64,000 nt of DNA, taken from positions 1 through 64,000 of the forward strand of contig JAVEXZ010000007.1 in the NCBI GenBank assembly GCA_034003765.1, given 5' to 3'. Both the position numbers and the translations under genes were made by a program. This document shows, one piece after another, positions 16,431 to 23,503 of the stretch. The stretch is from JAAZGD01 sp034003765. Its GTDB lineage: Bacteria > Bacillota > Clostridia > Peptostreptococcales > Anaerovoracaceae. The notes beneath the pieces were generated by a model. That model saw nothing but the letters and a program-made list of their open reading frames with translations, was not told the origin of the DNA and made no database searches. The stretch's first letter is position 1, and every line of letters begins with the position of its first letter.

Positions 16431-16438
16431 TAATTTTT
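16431..16438. repeat. Left target-site duplication of the IS256-family element
   Basis: TAATTTTT directly abuts the left end and is repeated exactly at 17804-17811. Eight bases is the usual length for IS256-family insertion. Confidence 0.85.
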
Positions 16439-17803
16439 GATTAAGTCCGTATAATGGTGTAAATTGAAAATTTAAATAAAACGAGCCAAAAAGCTCAACC
16501 TCGGTTAAAATATAATTATCAAATAACATTTAATCAAGGAGGAACAAAATGGCTCAACTAAATATTACACTGGAAACAGAACTTTTGCACGGACTTTTTA
16601 CTAAAGATTCTAAGGACGAAGCTTTTTCGAGGTTATTGGAAGCGATACTTAATCAAGTGCTTGTTGCCCAATCATCAGAACAACTAGGTGCAATGCCCTA
16701 TGAACGCTCTGAAGACCGTACAGCATACCGAAATGGCTTCAGAGACAGAGATTTGACTACACGTATCGGTTCCATAACATTAAGAATACCTCGTCATAGA
16801 AACGGTGAATTCAGTACTACTATGTTCAATCGTTACCAACGTAGTGAACAGGCGCTGGTTCTCGCAATGATTGAAATGGTAATAAATGGTGTTTCAACAA
16901 GAAAAATAGAGAATATCACGGAAGAACTTTGTGGTAAGAGCTTCTCTAAATCAACAGTGTCAAAACTTTGTGAGCATCTAGATCCAATCGTTGCTGCGTT
17001 CAGAAACAGACCACTTGAAAAGCATTATCCTTTTGTTATTGTTGATGCCATGTATATCAAAGTCCGAGAAGATGGCCGCGTTTGCTCAAAAGGATTACTG
17101 ATTGCTACTGCAGTTAACGAAGAAGGCAATCGCGAAGTTATAGGCTTTCAATTGAACAACAGTGAGTCAGAAACAAGCTGGGGCGACTTCTTCAGTAACC
17201 TTAAAACTCGTGGATTAACTGATGTGGACCTAATGGTATCTGACAACCATAAAGGCCTTGTGAAAGCTATAAAAAAGCACTTTCAAGGCACAACCTGGCA
17301 GCGTTGTCAGACCCATTTTTCAAGGAATATTCTTGATAAAACCCCAAATAAGCAACAACCAGCACTTAAGACTTATCTGCAAAGTATTTACCAAGCTAGA
17401 GATATTGATGAAGCAAGAAGACTTCTTTCTGAGACACTTGAAGCCTTTGAATCACTTGCCCCCAAAGCTATGTTAACCCTTGAGGAAGGCTTTGAGGATG
17501 TTATGGCAGTCATGAACTTACCAGAAAAATATCGTAAAAGGCTACGCACAACAAACAGCATTGAAAGACTTAATCAAGAAGTACGACGCCGAGATCGTGT
17601 TATAAGGATCTATCCCAATGAAGCTTCTGTTATCAGATTGCTTGGGTCAGTTCTCATCGAACAGGATGAAAAATGGTCCTCAAGAAAGTATCTGAATATG
17701 GATGAATATTATCAATTTATCAATGATCAACAGTCAGTTAAGAAGGAAGCCGCTGCTTAAATTAATATAACCGAGGAATTTACACACTAATAAGGACTTG
17801 ACT
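16439..17803 (+). mobile_element. IS256-family insertion sequence, apparently intact
   Basis: The 1365-bp element has imperfect terminal inverted repeats of 27 bases (16439-16465 and 17777-17803), matching at 20 of 27 positions and sharing the inner GTGTAAATT and the AAGTCC block. The left end resembles the IS256 end containing AAGTCCGTATAAT. It is flanked by a perfect 8-bp target duplication TAATTTTT at 16431-16438 and 17804-17811. One full transposase fills it. Intact ends, duplication and coding frame indicate a recent insertion. Confidence 0.92.
16549..17760 (+). CDS. IS256-family transposase (Mutator superfamily)
   Basis: The 403-residue transposase has the expected length. The catalytic DDE residues fit VDAMYIKVREDG (first Asp), LMVSDNHKGLVKAI (second Asp) and IERLNQEVRRRDRVIRI (Glu). 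The motif TWQRCQTHFSRNILDK is the conserved C-x2-H signature of the family. AAGGAGG precedes the ATG. No frameshift or stop interrupts it, so it may be active. It moves the surrounding element by cut-and-paste or copy-out through a circle, as known for IS256. Confidence 0.95.
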   Translation: MAQLNITLETELLHGLFTKDSKDEAFSRLLEAILNQVLVAQSSEQLGAMPYERSEDRTAYRNGFRDRDLTTRIGSITLRIPRHRNGEFSTTMFNRYQRSEQALVLAMIEMVINGVSTRKIENITEELCGKSFSKSTVSKLCEHLDPIVAAFRNRPLEKHYPFVIVDAMYIKVREDGRVCSKGLLIATAVNEEGNREVIGFQLNNSESETSWGDFFSNLKTRGLTDVDLMVSDNHKGLVKAIKKHFQGTTWQRCQTHFSRNILDKTPNKQQPALKTYLQSIYQARDIDEARRLLSETLEAFESLAPKAMLTLEEGFEDVMAVMNLPEKYRKRLRTTNSIERLNQEVRRRDRVIRIYPNEASVIRLLGSVLIEQDEKWSSRKYLNMDEYYQFINDQQSVKKEAAA

Positions 17804-17811
17804 TAATTTTT
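17804..17811. repeat. Right target-site duplication of the IS256-family element
   Basis: TAATTTTT follows the right inverted repeat and matches 16431-16438 exactly. Confidence 0.85.
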
Positions 17812-18036
17812 ATAAAAATTCTATAAGTAAATATTCAAAGTAAAACTAATCTGATATACTTAACTCACAATCTATGAATATAGTATTCTTAACCAGCGAT
17901 AATAATCCTTTCAATTATAGATTGAATTGACCAAAATTAAGGGTTTATATATGGGGAAAAGGGAAAACTTTTTATCCAGGCTAATCCAACCTATTATCAA
18001 GATTTAGGTAATTTATATATCAAAAGGAGGACCTTT

Positions 18037-18816
18037 ATGAACCAGAATGCTGTTTTAGTCGAAAAGAAAAACCATATCGGAATTATAACCCTGAATCGTC
18101 CAGAGAGTCTTAACACCTTTAATGTGCCCTTAGCTACTGAGTTGAACCAGGCACTGAAAAACCTGGATGCAGACCCAGATACACGGGTTGTCGTTATACG
18201 TGGAGCGGGAAAAGGCTTTTGTGCAGGAATTGATGTAAGTGCTCTATCAGAGGGCAAAAGCCCTTTAGAATATTATGAATGGATAACCTTAATGGATGAA
18301 TGGTCTATTACTATTTCAAAAATGAAAAAGCCTGTAATTGCTAGTGCCCACAAGATCGCTGTGGCAAATGGTATAGGGATAGTTGCCTCTGCTGATCTTT
18401 GTATAGCCGCAGAAGGCACAAGGTTTGGTGCCACTGCTGTTAATGTTGGTTTGTTTTGTATGGGGCCAGCTGTTGCCCTATCTCGCAACCTGGGGAGAAA
18501 AAAATCCCTGGAATTACTATTGACTGGAGAAATGATAGATGCTGAAGAAGCAGAGAGAATAGGCCTAATCAACAAGGTAGTACCTTTAGACAAACTAGAA
18601 GAAGAGACCATGAACTTAGCCCAGACCTTGGCATCCAAAAGCCCTCTAGGACTACAAATGGGCAAGCAATCCTTTTACAAAATGGCTGATCTCCCCTATG
18701 AAAAAGCCTACGAGTTAACTGGCAATCATTTTGCTATGCTCTGTACTACTGAAGATGCCCATGAAGGGGTGGATGCCTTTTTCAATAAAAGGGAAGCCCA
18801 GTGGAAGCTTAAATAG
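18037..18816 (+). CDS. Enoyl-CoA hydratase/isomerase family protein, ECHDC3-like
   Basis: The 259-residue crotonase-fold protein has the oxyanion-hole segment GKGFCAGIDVSAL and a second hole around HKIAVANGIGIVASADLC. At the place where active hydratases carry a catalytic glutamate (usually PEI/PEV-x-LG) it reads ATAVNVGLFCMGPAVALSR, which resembles the ECHDC3 subgroup. The classic acid/base glutamate therefore looks absent, and hydratase activity is uncertain. Isomerase, hydrolase or decarboxylase roles are possible. It has a strong AGGAGG and stands alone between the insertion element and a convergent MFS gene, with no beta-oxidation genes nearby. Confidence 0.8.
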   Translation: MNQNAVLVEKKNHIGIITLNRPESLNTFNVPLATELNQALKNLDADPDTRVVVIRGAGKGFCAGIDVSALSEGKSPLEYYEWITLMDEWSITISKMKKPVIASAHKIAVANGIGIVASADLCIAAEGTRFGATAVNVGLFCMGPAVALSRNLGRKKSLELLLTGEMIDAEEAERIGLINKVVPLDKLEEETMNLAQTLASKSPLGLQMGKQSFYKMADLPYEKAYELTGNHFAMLCTTEDAHEGVDAFFNKREAQWKLK

Positions 18817-18838
18817 GTAACGGGGAGATTCTCTTCTG

Positions 18839-20083
18839 TCAGCGCTTGGCCCACCGAAATCCGAGAACGAAGAGGCCCATTGCGACTAGCAATGTAATAC
18901 TCCCCCCAAGCCAGAATTGGTTATAGCTTCCAGTTTTATCATAAACAATACCAGCTAATAGGGGTATTCCCATATTCCCTAGACCAATACTTGCCATAAC
19001 TTTCCCCAACTCCTTAGAGTATCTTTCATGGGAGAAGAGCTCCCTTACTGCCAACGGAGGGCAAACGGTCATAGATGCCCCTCCCAGTCCAAAGAAGAGT
19101 ATAAATGCCAAACAACCAATAACAGAAAACCTGCATAGGTATAGAGCCATAACTCCAAGGGATGCAGAGGTCAAAAAAATCATCAAGGTCTTTTCACAAC
19201 CCAAACGGTCGCAGGATTTTCCTGCTAATAATTTGGCAAATGCCAATACCCCTAGGAATAGCCCTATTGTCATTGAGGCTTCACCAGGAGTTTGACCCAA
19301 GGAAACTAGATGGCTATTTCCATGCATCATAACAGAAACTCCCATGCCTCCAATTAAAAAACCAGCCGTGCAAATAGCACCAATAATCTTATAATACTCC
19401 TTTGGCGTATCTTGTCTCTCTGGAAATTCAAGATGTTCCAACTCTCTAAATTCCATATCCAAAGGCAGATACCTTTTTTTTCCAGGCAAATAAATCGTAA
19501 CAAGGAATAAAAAGGGAGTAAAAATTATCAAGAAAAAACCGCCCCACAATCCATAAGTCCACCGCCATTGAATAGAGCCCACCATTTGGGCGAAAATGGG
19601 ATTAAGTAAAAGTCCTCCCACCCCGCTACCCATAAATGCTAAGCTTAGAGCGAACCCTCGATTATTTTTATCAAACCATAAATTTATTATTATAGGCAGT
19701 ATTAAAGTAGTTACACCAACAAAAGCCATGCCAATCAGCAATGCACTTATATAGTATAAGGTTAATGACTTAGCAGTGGCGAACAATAGGATGGACAATG
19801 AAATCATCCCAGAAGAAATAACCAATGTTTTGCTTGGGCCAATTCTATCTGACAAATAAGCTAATATAGGTGAGGATATAACCATACCTCCGTTAATTAA
19901 GGCGAAAATAGAAGATATGGTCAGTCGACTATATCCATGTTCCATAGCGATGGGTTCAATTAACTGCCCTTGACAGTTGATAACTATACCATAAAAAAAT
20001 ACCATGCATAAAAACCCAGTTACAACTAGCAACCATCGATAGTTTTTTTCTCCTGAGCTTACCTGTCCTCTTATTTCAATCAT
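18839..20083 (-). CDS. MFS transporter, OFA/monocarboxylate-type
   Basis: The 414-residue protein has 12 hydrophobic segments in two halves. The loop motif AYLSDRIGPSKTLVISSG (between segments 2 and 3) and GKSCDRLGCEKTLMI (segments 8-9) are MFS signatures. Overall pattern and N-terminal NYRWLLVVTGFL resemble oxalate/formate or monocarboxylate transporters. The substrate cannot be determined. It converges on the enoyl-CoA hydratase with only 22 bases between stops. Confidence 0.82.
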   Translation of the reverse strand: MIEIRGQVSSGEKNYRWLLVVTGFLCMVFFYGIVINCQGQLIEPIAMEHGYSRLTISSIFALINGGMVISSPILAYLSDRIGPSKTLVISSGMISLSILLFATAKSLTLYYISALLIGMAFVGVTTLILPIIINLWFDKNNRGFALSLAFMGSGVGGLLLNPIFAQMVGSIQWRWTYGLWGGFFLIIFTPFLFLVTIYLPGKKRYLPLDMEFRELEHLEFPERQDTPKEYYKIIGAICTAGFLIGGMGVSVMMHGNSHLVSLGQTPGEASMTIGLFLGVLAFAKLLAGKSCDRLGCEKTLMIFLTSASLGVMALYLCRFSVIGCLAFILFFGLGGASMTVCPPLAVRELFSHERYSKELGKVMASIGLGNMGIPLLAGIVYDKTGSYNQFWLGGSITLLVAMGLFVLGFRWAKR

Positions 20084-20158
20084 TCTAGCCGAATATCCCT
20101 TCCCTCTCTTCTAGATCTCTTAAGCCTATTCATCCTCTAGGATTATACCATCCTTTTG

Positions 20159-20190
20159 TAGGAAAGAGCTATTAAAAAGAGCCTTTCCTA
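20159..20190 (-). terminator. Hairpin downstream of guaB, possible second terminator
   Basis: TAGGAAAG pairs with CTTTCCTA across a 16-base loop. The following minus-strand bases are only weakly T-rich. It lies between guaB and the MFS gene start. Confidence 0.4.
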
Positions 20191-20255
20191 GCCTTCACGG
20201 ATTTTAAACTCATTTTCCGCTTTGTTTTTCCCCTTGTGTCTTTTAGGAACAAGTA

Positions 20256-20279
20256 AAATCCCCCGAATTCGAGGGATTT
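20256..20279 (-). terminator. Probable guaB terminator
   Basis: AAATCCC and GGGATTT flank an inner CGAATTCG palindrome with one bulged base per side. On the minus strand it is followed by TTTAC. It lies 117 bases after the guaB stop and 55 bases after the guaB remnant. Confidence 0.5.
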
Positions 20280-20333
20280 AGCTTAAGGGTTCCAGTCTTT
20301 AATCCTAAGCCATTAAATACTGTCAAGCCTCTC

Positions 20334-20397
20334 CTACCTTATGGTTCCACTGCCGGTTTCCTTTAGAATTACATCATGAGCTCCACCTTCTACTATC
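20334..20397 (-). pseudogene. C-terminal remnant of a second guaB
   Basis: Directly behind the guaB stop, a 20-codon stretch reads IVEGGAHDVILKETGSGTIR and ends in TAG. This is the same C-terminus as the intact guaB, which ends KETGGGTIR. The two stretches differ at about eight bases. All but one codon change (Gly to Ser) are synonymous, including Arg CGC versus AGG. A recent slip duplication would not show only silent changes. The remnant is therefore more likely the end of another guaB allele left by gene replacement or unequal recombination. It is out of frame with guaB and has no start. Confidence 0.75.
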
Positions 20398-21904
20398 AGC
20401 GTATGGTTCCGCCTCCAGTTTCTTTTAAGATTACATCATGAGCTCCACCTTCTACTATACTAGTTGCTGAGACCAAAGTGATCTTTGCTTCCTTCTGAAG
20501 GTCCGGGATGTTAATAACCCCGCAGTTGCACATTGTGGATTTCACTTTATTTAGAGACTGATTAACATTATCTTTCAAAGGCCCTGCGTATGGAACGTAA
20601 GAATCAACACCTTCTTCAAAGGCCAGTTTTTCATCGCCTCCAATGTCGTAACGCTGCCAATTTCTCGCTCTATTAGAACCTTCTCCCCAATATTCCTTTA
20701 CATAACTACCGTTAATGTTTAGTTTATTTGTAGGAGATTCATCAAATCTGGCAAAGTACCTACCCAGCATCAAGAAATCCGCTCCCATGGCAAGGGCTAA
20801 TGCCATATGGTAATCGTAAACGATACCACCGTCAGAACAAATTGGCACATAGACTCCAGTCTTATTAAAATACTCTTCCCTAGCTTTTGCAATTTCGATT
20901 ATAGCAGTGGCTTGGCCACGTCCTATTCCCTTTGTTTCTCTGGTAATACAAATTGATCCTCCGCCGATTCCCACCTTTACAAAATCTGCACCACTTTCTG
21001 CTAAGAAGAGAAAACCGTCTCGGTCTACAACATTGCCAGCGCCAATTTTTACTGTATCATCATATTTATTTTTAACATATTCTATGGTCTCTTTCTGCCA
21101 TTCAGTGAAGCCCTCAGATGAGTCTATACAAAGAACATCCACACCTGCCTCAACCAATGCAGGAACACGTTCTTCCACATCCCTTGTGTTAATACCAGCC
21201 CCAACCACATATCTTTTGTCCTTATCTAAAAGCTCATTTGGGTTAGCCTTATGACTATCATAGTCCTTGCGGAATACAAAGTGAGTTAGCCTTTGGTTGT
21301 CATCTATAATGGGGAGTGCATTTAATTTATTATCCCAAAGCATATCATTGGCTTCTGATAGGGAAATTCCTTCTTTCCCATAAACCAACTTTTCAAAAGG
21401 CGTCATAAAGGAAGAAACCTTCTCTTTAGGGTCCATTCTGCTGACTCGGTAATCCCTGCTAGTAACTATTCCTAAAACCTTCCCACCAGGTGTACCATCA
21501 TCTGTAACAGCAACAGTGGAATGGCCACTCCTATCCTTTAACTTCAATATGTCCGCTAGGGTCTGGTCAGGTTTAATGTTGGAGTCAGATTTTACAAATC
21601 CCGCTTTGTGGCTTTTTACTCGCTTAATCATTGCCGCCTGATTCTCTACTGGTTGGCTGCCAAAAATAAAGGAGATCCCACCCTCTTTTGCCAGAGCCAC
21701 TGCCATTCCATCATCAGATACAGATTGCATAATGGCTGATACCAATGGGATATTCATAGACAAGGAGGATTCTTCCCCTTTTTTATACTTTACGACTGGG
21801 GTTTTTAGGCTAACATTTTCTACCTGACATTCCTTGCCACTGTAGCCTGGTACCAAAAGATATTCGCTAAATGTTCTTGATGGTTCATTGAAATATTCCG
21901 ACAT
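20396..21904 (-). CDS. guaB: IMP dehydrogenase
   Basis: The 502-residue enzyme oxidises IMP to XMP with NAD+, the committed step of GTP synthesis. A split TIM barrel is interrupted by two CBS domains (residues about 95-210). The catalytic loop is KVGIGGGSICITRETKG with the active cysteine, and the flap RYDIGGDEKLAFEEGV precedes the C-terminus. The CITRE variant is found in a clade of IMPDHs distinct from the common CTTR form. It follows vanY by 14 bases and is probably cotranscribed with it. A remnant of a second guaB lies immediately downstream, so this copy may have replaced the resident gene. Confidence 0.95.
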   Translation of the reverse strand: MSEYFNEPSRTFSEYLLVPGYSGKECQVENVSLKTPVVKYKKGEESSLSMNIPLVSAIMQSVSDDGMAVALAKEGGISFIFGSQPVENQAAMIKRVKSHKAGFVKSDSNIKPDQTLADILKLKDRSGHSTVAVTDDGTPGGKVLGIVTSRDYRVSRMDPKEKVSSFMTPFEKLVYGKEGISLSEANDMLWDNKLNALPIIDDNQRLTHFVFRKDYDSHKANPNELLDKDKRYVVGAGINTRDVEERVPALVEAGVDVLCIDSSEGFTEWQKETIEYVKNKYDDTVKIGAGNVVDRDGFLFLAESGADFVKVGIGGGSICITRETKGIGRGQATAIIEIAKAREEYFNKTGVYVPICSDGGIVYDYHMALALAMGADFLMLGRYFARFDESPTNKLNINGSYVKEYWGEGSNRARNWQRYDIGGDEKLAFEEGVDSYVPYAGPLKDNVNQSLNKVKSTMCNCGVINIPDLQKEAKITLVSATSIVEGGAHDVILKETGGGTIR

Positions 21905-21918
21905 AACTCTCTCTCCTC

Positions 21919-22659
21919 CTATTCATAACCCACGAAGCTTATAAGTTCTTCAAAAGTCCAACCTTTTTCTTTGATTATTCCTGCTGCAGTTTTTCCTACA
22001 TAACGAATGTGCCAAGGCTCGTAATTATACCCCGTAATTTCTTCCTTGCCCTGAGGATATCGAATAATGAACCCATAATCATTGCAGTGATCTCTAAGCC
22101 ATATACCTTCTTGGGCTTCCCCATAGGAAGAGGTTAGCTGGTAACCCACAGATGGAGAAGAACAGTCCGCAGCAAGGCCAGTTTGGTGCTCTGAGGTCCC
22201 CGGTTTGGCACTATACTGGTCTGCCCATGCCTGACCCTTGGAGCTAACATATCCATAATATAGGTCGGATTGAAAAGCAGCAGATCTATAGGCTGTTGTT
22301 ACAACAATTTCATGGCCTTCCAAAGCCGCCCCTTCGCTTAAAGCATGAAAGGCATCGGCAGCTTCTTGCCTCATAAATCGGCCTTTGGCAGTTCTGTCTT
22401 TAGCATAATAAATTATATCCACAAGATCTTCCGGAATATATTCTTCGTTTAAGGGGTTTTCTTTGTTAACTAGGATTAAGTTACCTCCTAGTCGATCAGC
22501 TTCTAGTTCAGCTTGCATAAGTTCCATTTCTGTAGGTTCTTCTACAAAAGTGTCGCCAGGTTTTTCTCCATCCAGATTTTCCCATGGATTCTCGGCGGCG
22601 GAACACCCTAGCATCAATGCCATCAAGACTACTATAGTTAAAATGAAGACCTTTTTCAT
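21919..22659 (-). CDS. D-alanyl-D-alanine carboxypeptidase lipoprotein (VanY/M15B)
   Basis: The 246-residue protein begins with a lipoprotein signal (MALMLGCSAAEN, lipobox LGC). The zinc-peptidase motifs are SEHQTGLAADCS (first His and Asp) and EPWHIRYVG (second His, with the catalytic Glu). These are the M15B VanY/DacB-type signatures for trimming the terminal D-Ala of peptidoglycan stem peptides outside the membrane. There are no vanHAX genes, so resistance is not implied. It sits upstream of guaB in one operon with 14 bases between them. Confidence 0.9.
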   Translation of the reverse strand: MKKVFILTIVVLMALMLGCSAAENPWENLDGEKPGDTFVEEPTEMELMQAELEADRLGGNLILVNKENPLNEEYIPEDLVDIIYYAKDRTAKGRFMRQEAADAFHALSEGAALEGHEIVVTTAYRSAAFQSDLYYGYVSSKGQAWADQYSAKPGTSEHQTGLAADCSSPSVGYQLTSSYGEAQEGIWLRDHCNDYGFIIRYPQGKEEITGYNYEPWHIRYVGKTAAGIIKEKGWTFEELISFVGYE

Positions 22660-22730
22660 TTATCTCATGTCCTTTCTTGAAAATGATTATCTTATTATAG
22701 TACTTTTACTGTTTCCTTTCAAGCCAAGGA

Positions 22731-22799
22731 GATTCCCCTAATTAAACCAATAAGACTTTCCTAATCCAGACAATGAGACTTCCCTAGTGCGGACAAATG
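22731..22799. repeat. Three imperfect 23-bp direct repeats upstream of vanY
   Basis: Units beginning GAYTYYCCTA recur at 22731, 22754 and 22777. A second pair of 20-bp repeats (starting GAATCAGA at 22816 and GAATCAGA at 22836) follows. They lie in the 399-base region between divergent vanY and XRE genes and may be regulator-binding sites or slip repeats. Confidence 0.55.
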
Positions 22800-22856
22800 T
22801 AAAGTTTATATGGCAGAATCAGATAGAATAGGAGGGAATCAGACAGAATAGGACAG

Positions 22857-22927
22857 AAAAAAAATGCCTAGGGGTCCCTACTCGGTGGCTAAAAGGAGCA
22901 GGCTTGACACGACCTCTAGGCATTTCT
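22857..22927 (-). ncRNA. Long structured hairpin with T8 tract in the vanY-XRE intergenic region
   Basis: AAATGCCTAG pairs with CTAGGCATTT. Inside, CCTACTC pairs with GAGCAGG with one wobble, closing a loop GGTGGCTAAAAG. A 13-base bulge is present on one side only. On the minus strand the structure ends in eight Ts, like a rho-independent terminator. No minus-strand gene lies between it and the divergent XRE gene, so it may be a leader attenuator for vanY-guaB or the end of a small RNA. No known RNA family was recognised. Confidence 0.45.
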
Positions 22928-23058
22928 ATATTCCCATAATATGTTAGTTTACTTAACATGTCAATGTTTACTGGTAATTATGCTAACATTCATAGAAATG
23001 CCCCTCTATTTAGTCTAAAATACAGAAATGGACCGCCGAAAACAGCAAAGGGAAAAGA

Positions 23059-23400
23059 ATGCTTGATATATTTATCCATCGACTCAAAATGTTGCGAAAT
23101 AGCCGTGGCTTAACCCAGGAGCTTTTTGCCCAAGCCATTAATTGCAGTAGAGAAGCTGTGGCTAGCTACGAGACTGGAAAAAGTACACCTCCAGTTGAAG
23201 TTCTGATCCAAATGGCTGACTTTTTGCAAGTATCTTTAGATTATTTAGTTGGAAGAAGCCAAACTTCCAAAATGGAATCTCCAAATCTAGTTACGGAAGG
23301 GGAGGATCTTTTCTCCCTCTATTACAAACTTTCAAAGGATGATCAAATCAGACTATTCTCTATTGCAAAGGCTTTCGAACAAGATTTTAAGTCAAAATAA
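23059..23400 (+). CDS. XRE-family transcriptional regulator
   Basis: The 113-residue protein has an N-terminal Cro/C1 helix-turn-helix: LKMLRNSRGLTQELFAQAINCSREAVASYETGKSTP, followed by PPVEVLIQMADFLQVSLDYLVGR. The C-terminal third is short and of unknown role. It is divergent from vanY. AT-rich half-sites such as GTTAG and CTAAC at 22944-22991 may be its operator. Targets are unknown. Confidence 0.88.
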   Translation: MLDIFIHRLKMLRNSRGLTQELFAQAINCSREAVASYETGKSTPPVEVLIQMADFLQVSLDYLVGRSQTSKMESPNLVTEGEDLFSLYYKLSKDDQIRLFSIAKAFEQDFKSK

Positions 23401-23435
23401 AGACATGATTCCGAGGATTTCAGTTTCATGCCTTT
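23399..23435 (+). terminator. Terminator of the XRE gene
   Basis: AAAGACATGA and TCATGCCTTT form a stem with one mismatch, overlapping the stop codon and followed by TTATTTTTTATTC. Confidence 0.65.
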
Positions 23436-23503
23436 ATTTTTTATTCTTTGTTCTTTATTTTTTATTCTTTATTCTTTGCTCTTTATTCTTTATTATTCTG
23501 CCA
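23433..23503. repeat. Pyrimidine-rich TTCTTTA-type microsatellite
   Basis: The plus strand is a near-continuous run of TTATTCTTTG/TTATTTTTTATTC units between the convergent XRE and hydrogenase genes. It reaches the hydrogenase stop codon and may serve as a T-rich terminator tail for the XRE gene. Confidence 0.6.

Noticed and set aside
21919..22659. Vancomycin resistance gene vanY
   Set aside because: The enzyme is an M15B carboxypeptidase, but no vanHAX or sensor genes are present, so a housekeeping peptidoglycan role is more likely.
22857..22927. Known riboswitch (purine, fluoride, guanidine, THF or ZTP) upstream of vanY-guaB
   Set aside because: None of the conserved cores of these classes could be found, only paired arms and a T tract.
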